DNA of 64,000 nucleotides, taken from contig OY294067.1 in assembly GCA_958510875.1 (NCBI GenBank), positions 108,767,994 through 108,831,993 of the forward strand, written 5' to 3'. The stretch's first letter is position 1, and every line of letters begins with the position of its first letter. This document shows positions 46,331 through 54,921 of the stretch, piece by piece. The DNA is from Endomychus coccineus. Lineage: Eukaryota > Arthropoda > Insecta > Coleoptera > Endomychidae. The notes under the pieces were generated by a model. It saw only the letters and a program-made list of their open reading frames with translations, ran no database searches and was not told where the DNA came from. A program made the position numbers and the translations under genes.

Positions 46331-46897
46331 ACGTCACAGCATAAAGGTACAGACTGCTTCGTGGAGGTGTCGTCACCAGTTCGACTCGTCCGACTCATGC
46401 GACTCGTACGGTTTTGAAATCACATGATCTGTCACGCGGTGAGATATGGTGTCTGTCACTTCGACGGAGTGTCTGTCACAAGGTGTCATGGTGGCTATCA
46501 CGTACCATAGAGCTGGAGGTTATAGAGCTAACCCAACTCAAAACCATAGAACATCATGGTGGTGAAAAGAGTTGTCATGGTGTCTGTCACGTGAGGTCTT
46601 CATCGAGGTGTCATGTCGCGTCTTGGAGGGTGTGACGTGGTGAATCCATGAAGCATCTGTCACGCGAACTGTCATGACGGATCTATGAATGTCAACCATA
46701 GCTTTATAGGTATCAAATGAAAAGTCTTGATATGCAGAATGTTAATTTTATTGAATTGAAGATCCTACGATCATAGTTTACGAACGATGATGACGTCACG
46801 GGAGGCATTCATTGTTTCAATCCGGCGACCATAGTTTACGAACGATGATGACGTCACTGCTTCGAACCGAAGAAAGTAACTGATTCAATCCGGCGAC

Positions 46898-46943
46898 CAT
46901 AGTTCACGAACGATGATGACGTCATCATCGTTCACGAACTATG
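46898..46943. repeat. 46-bp near-palindrome centred on GACGTC at inner edge of left TIR
   Basis: CATAGTTCACGAACGATGATGAC meets its complement with two mismatched positions. The centre contains TGACGTCA, the CRE/ATF consensus. Half-palindromes CATAGTTTACGAACGATGATGACGTCA precede it at about 46775 and 46838. The mirror lies at 54960-55005. Confidence 0.85.
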
Positions 46944-47183
46944 ATGGTCAGATGAGGAATGAAATGCGAGTAATAATAATGATACTCTATGTGTAAATGT
47001 GAATAGTTGGAGGTTATGATAAAGATATCCAGTAAGTTTGTAAATGTGTCATTATGCATATATCTTTTGAAGAATACACACGTATACTTTGAAAATTTGT
47101 GGAGAAAGTTCATGAACTAAGAAGAGACTTGAATTTTTACGAAGATAAGATAAAAGTTATAAGACTGTTGAATACATTTACAA

Positions 47184-47504
47184 GTGCAAAAAGTGAAGAT
47201 AATGATGGGAGTGGGGATGTTAAAAACAAATTTCGTGATTCCAACCACAATTCTGAATGGTATTCTATACGCGAACGTTCCCCAACACGTTGAGCGCATT
47301 TATATTTGTCTGAAGGATGTTGCAACCGATGGTGGTGGGGGGTGTAACCGTACCGAATGGATTCCGATGAATTTTAGAAAAATCAACGATAATCAATTAG
47401 AGGTATTCGCATTCAACATTCCTCAAGATAATCGTACCACCATACATTATAAACTTAAACTTTTATTCTTTGATCGGAGTGAGGGAGATATGGCTGAATG
47501 CTGA
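47184..47504 (+). CDS. Unrecognised Polinton protein, 106 residues
   Basis: The only gene of the element on the + strand, just inside the left repeat. It contains VIPTTILNGILYANVPQHVE and IYICLKDV, then CNRTEWIPMNFRKI and TIHYKLKLLFFD: alternating beta-type strands with no signal or membrane segment. An alternative start MLKTNFVIP lies at 47217. I do not recognise the family. Its position opposite the others suggests it may be transcribed from the left repeat. It ends with an early stop after FFDRSEGDMAEC, so it may be truncated. Confidence 0.5.
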   Translation: MQKVKIMMGVGMLKTNFVIPTTILNGILYANVPQHVERIYICLKDVATDGGGGCNRTEWIPMNFRKINDNQLEVFAFNIPQDNRTTIHYKLKLLFFDRSEGDMAEC

Positions 47505-47757
47505 ATGGCAATTGCTCCAACAATCATCATGTTTACCACATGTCATACAAAAGACAATATCAACACCATCCACACGTACATCATCCTCACTAGACGAAGA
47601 AATTTCTAAAATTTTCGCAATTTTGTAAGCAATTTTATCTTCTTTATCAGTACTAATGTTGAAAATGTTTGTTAAATATGTAAAGAAGGCTATTTACCAT
47701 GTAAATAAATGATTGTATGAAGATATAAGTGTTTTAATAAAACAAAAGGAATGATAA

Positions 47758-48755
47758 TTATAATAATATATTGACATTATCATTTGCTAGTTCATAAGCT
47801 TTATTTTTGTGATTGATAACACATTCTATCAATGACTCGATGTTGATATCACTAATCAATTGTTCACCCCCCTCTTCTTCTGCGGCATGAATGATATTTC
47901 CTCTTGCATACCATTTCAAATCGCGGCGGAAATTCTGTTTCACTTCGTTACCAATATCGATAGCATGAGATATGTTAGACCATTTACGTATTAATCGCAT
48001 TCCTCGATTTTGTAATTTTCTGTCGGCATCACGCCAACCATCCTCCTGTCGACGCATTAGGTACCATTCTGGTCTCATATCATTCGATGTTCGATATAAT
48101 CCTAAATAATATATATTATATAAATTTTATTATGAAAAACAAAGTAATTACCTGAATTTCGTCTCTTTCCGAAATTTATAGGAGATGGAACAATATTTGG
48201 TGCAATGTTATTCCGTAAGGTGATAACATTCATTTGAATTTGTTGAGATAAGCGTTGAGATCGTTCTTTCGCAAGACATTCACGTTCCTCAGCTCTGTGA
48301 CGTTCTTGTTGTTCATACAATTTCTCGTACTCACAATATTTCATCATAATAAATTTCATTAACGAAAACAGTTCACGTAACTCGATGACTTTAGGAGTTC
48401 GCATTTGCATCAATAATGATTCGAAATCAATAGCATCTAGAACATAATATTTCTTTCGTGCATCAGTCTTATCACAAATTTCTAAATGGTGTATATGCGG
48501 GTTTTTCCTCAACAATCTTGTTATAATACCCTTTTTAGCATGATATTTTTTGCCGCGATAACCTAACCAATCCAATAGATCTTCATTCATCAGAACGCGT
48601 TGGTTTAGTTGAATATTCCAAAATAAATAGTTTCTTTTATCGTTTCTTATATCGATCCCAAATTTTAGACACACTTCATTAACTGTTAACTTAATAAAAT
48701 TGTTGGTGGACCATGTAGCCACATTTGAATCACGAACGCACGCTGCTAAGTTCAT
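47758..48755 (-). CDS. MSV199-like protein, spliced in two exons
   Basis: Exon 1 is 48755-48152 and exon 2 is 48101-47758. A 50-bp intron (48151-48102) has CAG|GTAATT and TTATTTAG|GA. The frame is kept across it (604 + 344 bp, 315 codons plus stop). Residues about 60-130 carry LLDWLGYRGKKYHAKKGIITRLL, then YYVLDAIDFESLLMQMRTPKVIELRELF and MKYCEYE. This pattern matches the MSV199 domain known from iridoviruses, ascoviruses and entomopoxviruses. A coiled, Arg/Glu-rich stretch follows (QQERHRAEERECLAKERS). The second exon resembles the C-terminal module often found after MSV199. The function is unknown, and DNA binding is assumed in the literature. Assignment is by motif only. Confidence 0.65.
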
Positions 48756-48908
48756 TTTTATAACTGAACATTTTCTGAAATGATTCTCTCTTACATACGT
48801 GAGAACGTGAACGTGAATAGTGAGGGTGGGGGGTAACTCTCCGTTTCGATGTCATTGCAAACGTTGATAACTGACTGATAACGTCACTAGTTGTTTCAAT
48901 TTGTTTCA

Positions 48909-48960
48909 TTTCCAGCAACCGACTACCATAGTTTACAAACTATGATCGTCGGATGTTTAC
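48909..48960. repeat. Internal palindrome resembling the TIR inner palindrome
   Basis: CCGAC-ACCATAGTTTACAAACTATGATCGTCGG forms a stem with central TTTACAAA. CCATAGTTTAC and ACTATGATCGTCGGA match the motif repeated at the inner edges of the inverted repeats. It sits upstream of the MSV199-like gene start (48755), where its promoter should be. Confidence 0.65.
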
Positions 48961-49091
48961 ATCACCACCTACCGTTTGAGAAATAAAATATCAAATATAA
49001 TAATAATAATAACATTTATTGGGAAAGATACATTTTGATAGTACATCATTTAGAATTAAAATTATAACATTATGATTCATCACCTGGTTCT

Positions 49092-50139
49092 TCACACCAA
49101 ATTCCGAACTGATCCTGTAATCGGAGAATACTCCATTATACGATCGTTAATGATGATGCAATAAGCCCTGGTGTTTTTGGGGAAATTCAGGAAACTTTCC
49201 ATCTCTAGTTTGACGTCAACTGTTGATGACTTCATAGCATCGTTTTGTTTTGAACAGTCAATCACAAAAATTGCTCTATTCTTGAATGCTATATAATCTA
49301 ACATGGGTTCGCTTATTATTTTATTTGAAAATGATTTCTGAAAATCATAGTACATCTGGTATGCTTCCACGTATTGCTGGTCTGTGAAATTCAATTTCAT
49401 TGCTTCATATGGATAACACTCTGAATTCAAGTATAATTTTACATTTAGCAAGTTTATATTATCGAAATATGCACTGTGCTTAACAGGATTATTTTTTCGA
49501 TCAGTTTGGAAAGCTAGAATCACATATCTAGGACGTTCCAAATTCATTGATGTTTTAACAGCCCAAATGTCACGAGTGCTCTCCTTCATCAACGGATTTT
49601 CATGCAGATCCCAACTACGGAATGGAATCAAAATAGGCTTCTCAGCACTCAAATTCCCCAACATTTGAAATTTAACTTGATCACTTGGAAACACATGTCG
49701 CACTTTTAATGCTATCGTCTTCACATTTATTTTAGCCGTTTTCGTGCCTGTGCTATTAGTATAGCAATCGTTATCGGTTCGAGACCTTATCAAGCGCAGC
49801 TTATGTTTTCCACTCAAAACTTTGTTATAGTCAATGAATAGGCCTAGTAGAAAATTCAACGGTATCCATAAATTGATTTTAAAATTGCCAAAACTATCAT
49901 AATATAAAACTGTATCACCTACTTTATCAAACCCAACCCAGTGAGTGCCTCTATTGTCCGAGCTATCTAAATTAACTATTCCACGCTCGTTTTTCCATGG
50001 TCCGTTGGATGGCAGTTCATCACGCATAAATAATCCTCTAAAATGGGGAACTTTCAGAGCTTTTGCTAGTTTTCGTAGATCGAGATCGGTCAGAGGTCTT
50101 CTGGGTAGGTTTACTGGCAGTTTTTTGGATGTTTATTAA
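49092..50139 (-). pseudogene. Protease N-terminus fused to capsid-like C-terminus
   Basis: The open frame starts at 50139, the first ATG is at 50027. Before the ATG the frame has LTDLDLRKLAKALKVPHFRG, which belongs to the protein, so the true start is upstream or lost. Residues 1-47 from the ATG show GTHWVGF (His29) and LYYDSFG (Asp44), the His and Asp of an adenain/ULP1-type cysteine protease. The catalytic Cys region is absent. From about residue 65 (KLRLIRSRTDNDCYTN, RSWDLHENP, DIWAVKTS, FQTDRKNN and IDCSKQNDAMKS) it becomes a capsid-like protein widespread in insect genomes beside these elements. Typical versions are separate genes, so a deletion has removed the protease 3' end and the capsid 5' end. 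Confidence 0.7.
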
Positions 50140-50892
50140 AATATAGACCAAGACCTTTGCGATACTTTTTCAAATATAGACCAGATCCTTGTTTTCCCAA
50201 AGCTATAGCTTCCATTGTTTTATTATGTCTTTCCGTTTCCTCCAAGGTTTTCCGAGATGCTTTGCTGTCGTTGACGGCCTTAGCGATGCCTGCACCACCT
50301 CCCGCCAATGCTCCAGCAGCTGATAAGCCGGCAAACAGAGGTATTAAAAATGGTAGAAATCCTCCAGTCTTTGGAATAGGAATTACTCTTGGTAACCGAA
50401 CATTTTTCCGACCACCTGCTTTTTTGAATTGTTTCCGTGCAACTTTCAACGCTGTTTGGGATGTTTTCTTCAGATTGGATGAGTCAAACTTATTCTTCAT
50501 AACTTTTCTCACCCCATCGACAATTGCACTTCCGAACCCAACCTTCTTTCTCATACCCATCCCCAATTTCCTCTTTGCCTTCATAATTTTATTTACACCG
50601 AAAGCGGCAATCCTTTCTCCAAATTTTGTGTCTTTAGATTTGACACGTTGCCAAGCAGCGTTCTCTAATATTTTATCGCCTCGTGACGTCCTTCCAAACT
50701 AGCGTTTCGCAGATATGAAATATCGTGTTGGCGGCAAGCTTTATCGAGTGGATTGATACCTGAATCTCCTCTTCTCAACCGTTCTTCTAATTTTGTACCG
50801 GGACCACAGAATTGATAACCAGGAATAAGAAGTTCAAACGGGAGCTTGTTTATAAGCGTATTGAGAACACCTTCTCCTACGTACGCTTCCAT
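50111..50892 (-). pseudogene. Phospholipase A2-like / minor capsid-like protein, one frameshift
   Basis: The 5' part (50892-50665) has ELLIPGYQFCGPGTKLEERL and then PLDKACRQHDISY. GPGTKL is the Ca-binding loop and ACRQHD the catalytic HD motif of parvovirus VP1-type PLA2 domains. A single-base frameshift near 50685 ends that frame and the sequence continues in another frame to 50111. This second part is strongly basic, with a hydrophobic Gly/Ala segment (FLPFLIPLFAGLSAAGALAGG) and a LYLKKYRKGLGLY tail, like the membrane-active basic minor capsid proteins of adenovirus and Polinton relatives. PLA2 activity would serve endosome escape in related virions. An overlapping + ORF (50157-50702) is its shadow. 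Confidence 0.75.
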
Positions 50893-51171
50893 ACAGACTG
50901 ATGAGAATTCAAGATTGCACCGTTATTTAACGAGGGGAGGGAGAAAGACCAAAGATCTCAAAATAATATTTTTTATTAATTTCAAAATTTTCTCAATACA
51001 AAAGACTTAAGTATAATCTTAACAATATATGTTTCAAATATTATAATCTTCACTCTTGATTCACCCTCATATTCACGGAATTTTGTTCCATTATAATAAC
51101 CATACCCTCGAGTCAATAATATTCCAGCTATTTGTTTGTTCCTAATAATCTCCAAATGGTTAATGATGGGT

Positions 51172-52095
51172 TCATTGAACGAGATCTGAATTATTGATCC
51201 AACTGTTGTGATTATAATCTAGACCCAACCATTTCACATACTGTTGACCCCTCCTCTTTCGTAATATTTTTTCGACTAAATACACATCTGGTTGTTTTGT
51301 TTTCTGTAATTCTTCCTCATAGAAACAGCCGCTGATTGGTGCGTTGGTCATATCTTCTAGTAGATATGTGACCGGGTTGGTAATTTTAACTTTGATGATT
51401 TTAAATAATTCCGTACTCCAATTGGGCGTAAATCCCTTCTCAAAAATATGTTCAGCCTTACTTATTCGTACCACATCTCCAACGTTGTATTTGTGAGGCA
51501 GAGCTAACTTGATGTGTGAGTAGGATCGCTTCAATATTTCGCTCTCAATCTGTTTCGTCACTTTTATTGGAGCCATATTTATAGTACTATGTTTACGTTT
51601 ATTATATTTTTCTGTGGTTTCTTCAAGTATATCAAGCCATTTGTATTTCCCGCTAAGACTGAAATGTTTGTAGAGCGATTCCTTTAACGTTCGAATAACA
51701 CGTTCAGCAATGGCTGCTTTTTTCACACTATACGTATTATAATGATTGATATTATGTTTCTTCATTAGATCATTAAAGTGTTTATTGAAGAATTCTTTTC
51801 CCTGATCGCTTTGCAGATTCCTAGGCTTACGTTGTCCTTCTAGCAATATAGAACTGACCGCTTTCCGAACCTCTTCGGCTGATTTCGTTTTCAGCGGGCG
51901 TGTCCATAGAAATTTCGAGAAACAATCGATCATAATCAAAATGTATTTGAATCCTCTATTTTCACGAGCGTAATTACCCATTTCAGCCAGATCCATTTGC
52001 CACAAATCATCCAAACCTTTTATGATTGTTCTGCGTCGTTTGAAATTCTTCCTACTCGGCTTATGAAGCTCATGCACAACTTGTTCTCTACTCAT
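51172..52095 (-). CDS. Retroviral-like integrase with C-terminal chromodomain
   Basis: 307 codons, intact. The rve core has D35 (WQMDLAEMG), D97 (NLQSDQGKEF) and Glu near 131 (KKAAIAERVIRTLKE). The C-terminal part has a KYNVGDVVRI SH3-like strand and, from about residue 265, PDVYLVEKILRKRRGQQYVKWLG, a chromodomain ending in NHNSWI. No zinc-binding HHCC domain is present, and the residues DFHIDK in frame before the ATG could belong to it. It is the enzyme that would insert the element and give the 6-bp duplication. Integrases of this family typically act on free linear DNA. This is the best preserved gene of the element. Confidence 0.92.
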   Translation of the reverse strand: MSREQVVHELHKPSRKNFKRRRTIIKGLDDLWQMDLAEMGNYARENRGFKYILIMIDCFSKFLWTRPLKTKSAEEVRKAVSSILLEGQRKPRNLQSDQGKEFFNKHFNDLMKKHNINHYNTYSVKKAAIAERVIRTLKESLYKHFSLSGKYKWLDILEETTEKYNKRKHSTINMAPIKVTKQIESEILKRSYSHIKLALPHKYNVGDVVRISKAEHIFEKGFTPNWSTELFKIIKVKITNPVTYLLEDMTNAPISGCFYEEELQKTKQPDVYLVEKILRKRRGQQYVKWLGLDYNHNSWINNSDLVQ

Positions 52096-52112
52096 CTTAT
52101 CAATATGGAAAT

Positions 52113-52766
52113 CTAGTGTAGAATTAATTTTTTGGGTATATTCACAGGATTTGGAGATATACGTTTCACAGAGCCCTGCTTTGTTGTTGTGGATGATGAG
52201 GGTCTCTTCTTAGAAGGTTCCACAGATGTCATCCGTCGTTCTAACGCCTCCACTTTACTAGTAATGTCATTTAGACGCATGTTCACACTATTAAATGTGT
52301 TATTGATCTCTTTTAATTCATTTCTGTTTTATCTCACACTATCACTGATTGTTTTATACTCTGATTTTATATAGATCCCCATTCCATTATATTTATTCTG
52401 AATGTCCATCAGATGTTTATCAATGTTGAGAATAACCTTCTCATTCGTTAAGTTATGTTCATCCAGATCCTTGTTGATATCTTTGATCAAATTATCAACC
52501 CTAACATTGAAGGTATCTTTAAGACTGGTTTCCGTTTTCAGATTCAGTTTGTGTGTTAATTTATCAACATATACTTTATTTGCAACATCTCCATCATCAT
52601 TCGGTGATTTTACGTTGCACAATCTACGATTTTCCATATCATAACTTCCATCGCTCGTTAGGAATAATCCTTGTCCGTGAACTTGTTTGAAATTATTATT
52701 AAATACATTTGTATCATATATCCACATGGAAGAGGAGGCTCTGCCAAACTTATCCATTGAAACCAT
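52113..52766 (-). pseudogene. Fibre-like structural protein with in-frame stop
   Basis: The N-terminus is MVSMDKFGRASSS, then RLCNVKSPNDDGDVANKVYVDKLTHKL, the A-x-K-x-YVD motif of trimeric phage-type tail fibre stems. Coiled-coil-prone stretches follow (NLIKDINKDLDEHNL, ILNIDKHLMDIQNKY). An in-frame TAA at 52329-52331 interrupts it, after which the same frame stays open to 52113 with another coiled coil and a Ser/Lys-rich tail. This suggests one gene with a premature stop. The first codons overlap the end of the upstream gene (52750-52766), as often seen in compact viral-type operons. Confidence 0.65.
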
Positions 52767-53814
52767 CTTTATAACTGTGATGAATTTGTCTTACACCTGG
52801 TTTTTGTTCAATTACCCCTGCCTCTATCAATTCTTCTATTATAGAGATTATCTCGTTGTGATGATTATGGTTACCTGCATGCAAGGATGCAACAAGAAGT
52901 CTCAGTCTATCCACAATTTCGTTAACGTCATCCCAATAAACATATTCGATAGGTTTCTCGTTATATTCAAGCATATCATTTTTGATATATGCACTCCCAG
53001 TGTATGTTTTGGCTCTGGGTCTTTTCATGGAATTAATCAAAGGTTTCAGTACATTTTTGTATTTTACAATGTTTCTTATTCGATCAGCTGGATCGTTATT
53101 ACGTCTATGGGCACTAGTCATTTCCATCATTTGACTGTAATTTTTCCCATCTTCCACAGTGTAAGTATCAGGTAGAACATCTCTGTAAAATATCAAATTA
53201 TACAGTCCTGTGGTACCCTTGAATGGAGTACCCTTGATAATTATATTACTCTCACTATCAATTTCTATAGGTTGATTACCTATGAACCATTTGTCTAAAG
53301 TTGAATTATATTGCAATCCCATTCTATCATCGTATTTCTTGACATCATCATCCAATAGGAATCCTTCCAAGTAATGACGTGCTAATGTGGGGTATTGTTG
53401 CAGAAACTCCTCTGTAGCCTCTGCATTATCTTTCTTATGTTTTCTGAATTCTTCACGAATCTGATCGATAGTAGGTTCGAGGGTAAACACATCCTCCTCA
53501 GTATTTTGGGGGTTATATACGAACTCGTCCACTTCAGTTACAATATTTGGGATTGGTATGTTCTCCATTTGTGTTGCTGTAGAAACAATACTTTCAGGCT
53601 TAACCAACGAATTTTGTTTGATTATTCCAGCATTCCTCGCAATTTCCTCCAGAGATTTAGATACATTCCTGAACATATTATCTAAAATCTCATCATTTTC
53701 AGCTTTACCCAATTTCACAGCCATATATTTTTTCCTCACAACGTTTGCTAACTCCCAAATTTCTTTCTTCAATTGTTGTTTTTCCTTTAGCATGTTACTC
53801 ACACCCACGTCCAT
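52750..53814 (-). CDS. DUF8207-like Polinton protein
   Basis: 354 codons, intact. The N-terminal half is coiled-coil-prone (KEKQQLKKEIWELANVVRKK). The C-terminal half has LARHYLEGFLL, LDKWFIGNQPIEI, TPFKGTTGLYNLIF and YSQMMEMTSAHRRNND, the pattern of a domain of unknown function (called DUF8207) found next to these elements in insects. It ends AGVIEQKPG. It has no signal peptide, no membrane segment and no catalytic motif. It is probably a virion or assembly protein, but this is unproven. The stop overlaps the start of the fibre-like gene. Confidence 0.65.
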   Translation of the reverse strand: MDVGVSNMLKEKQQLKKEIWELANVVRKKYMAVKLGKAENDEILDNMFRNVSKSLEEIARNAGIIKQNSLVKPESIVSTATQMENIPIPNIVTEVDEFVYNPQNTEEDVFTLEPTIDQIREEFRKHKKDNAEATEEFLQQYPTLARHYLEGFLLDDDVKKYDDRMGLQYNSTLDKWFIGNQPIEIDSESNIIIKGTPFKGTTGLYNLIFYRDVLPDTYTVEDGKNYSQMMEMTSAHRRNNDPADRIRNIVKYKNVLKPLINSMKRPRAKTYTGSAYIKNDMLEYNEKPIEYVYWDDVNEIVDRLRLLVASLHAGNHNHHNEIISIIEELIEAGVIEQKPGVRQIHHSYKDGFNG

Positions 53815-53856
53815 GCTGAGCGGGTTGTCTATTTCAAATGAAAGTATATATACATG

Positions 53857-54550
53857 TTAGATGTATATATAACTATCAAAACCTTTGCGATAACGTCCTT
53901 TGTTCATATCACAGTCTTTGTTCATCATAAGGAATCCATATTTATCTTTCCAACATACGCTACATATCTCTTTGAATTTTTCGAGTGACATGTCGGTACT
54001 TACATGATCCCTGAATATATGTTTCAAATTGAGCTCATCCTGTTTGAAAGTATTCAAGCAATTGGCATTGTCGCGCAATCCATGTTTTGGACATTTAGCA
54101 AAAGACTGACAAAGATAGAAACTATCAATTGAGTTGTGTCTCCCTCTTGAAAAATAAGCACGAATTTTCTCCTGTTTCTCAAACATCACGTCATCGAATA
54201 TTATTATCGAATTAGGCCTCGCTTCTGTGGGGTCTATGACCTCATCACTTTCGGTACAAGGAAAATATTCAAGCCCCTCAATTTTCTTCAATGTCTCCTT
54301 TAGTAACTGGTAATTTTGGTTGATGTAAAGACTTTGAATATATGTACACGTTTTCAAATTTCAGACCGTTTGCATCTAACAACAGAGATAACATCACATT
54401 TGTTTTCCCACAATTACTTGGACCACAGATTATTGTTCGTAGAGTGTTAGGCAGCAAAGAGCTGTGACGTTGTGATTGTTCAACATTCTCATTGCTTGAC
54501 CCTAAGTTCATAATACTCAACGAGTCTTTTTGCTTAACAATCTTCATCAT
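53857..54550 (-). pseudogene. Genome-packaging ATPase (FtsK/HerA-A32 type), one frameshift
   Basis: The first frame (54550-54278) has the Walker A motif GPSNCGKT at residues 43-50, followed by NVMLSLLLDANGLKFENVYIYS. The second (54357-53857) has SIIIFDDVMFE, Walker B with the acidic pair, and downstream SFYLCQSFAKCPKH, the sensor-like motif. The two frames overlap with a shift near 54310 inside the linker, so this copy is broken by a single indel. The family packages linear DNA into capsids in adenovirus-like, poxvirus and Polinton elements. Confidence 0.82.
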
Positions 54551-54712
54551 GCCTGAAGGCGAATCGAAATCATACTATAACATATGTTAATAAGCATTTG
54601 TTTATATACTAGATGATGATGTTATATTGTATATATCTGATCACGCGGTTAGGTGCTTCTACGCTTCTGTCAAAATCAGGTTTCAAATACATGTTAAATA
54701 GGTATGAATGTT

Positions 54713-54890
54713 GAAACACGTGTCTGAAACACGTGTCGGAATGCTGAAACACGTGTCTGAATGCTGAAACACGTGTCTGGATGCTGAAACACGTGTCTGA
54801 AACACGTGTCTGAATGCTGAAACACGTGTCTGAATGTTGAAACACGTGTCTGAAACACGTGTCTGAATGTTGAAACACGTGTTGAATCAT
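54713..54890. repeat. Array of ten ACACGTGT palindromes upstream of the ATPase
   Basis: Ten copies of GAAACACGTGTCTGAA in a 20-bp (TCTGAATGCTGAAACACGTG) and 13-bp (TCTGAAACACGTG) mix. Each contains the E-box CACGTG. The array lies between the ATPase start codon (54550) and the right repeat and so is in the promoter position. The Ser/Cys/Phe-rich minus ORFs over it are artefacts. Confidence 0.85.
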
Positions 54891-54921
54891 GCGAAAAACA
54901 TGTGCATGAATGTATTACAAT

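Larger units (their letters stand above)
45234..46980 (+). repeat. Polinton left terminal inverted repeat
   Basis: It matches 54922-56705 in reverse complement almost base for base, including long tandem arrays. The outer 170 bp are unique (CCATAGAGCTGAAGGTTATAGAGCTAA), then come 25-bp repeats, then 60-110 bp units, then a CCATAGAGCTGGAGGTTATAGAGCTAA copy again near 46503, then CRE-like palindromes at the inner edge. The lengths differ by about 40 bp through repeat indels. Confidence 0.9.

Noticed and set aside
46207..46635. Ser/Thr- and Arg-rich ORFs in the left TIR (and mirror ORFs at 55225-55706)
   Set aside because: Identical in both inverted repeats because of the repeat sequence. No domain.
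50157..50702. 181-codon + strand ORF
   Set aside because: Antisense of the PLA2/minor-capsid-like gene, whose motifs are on the minus strand.
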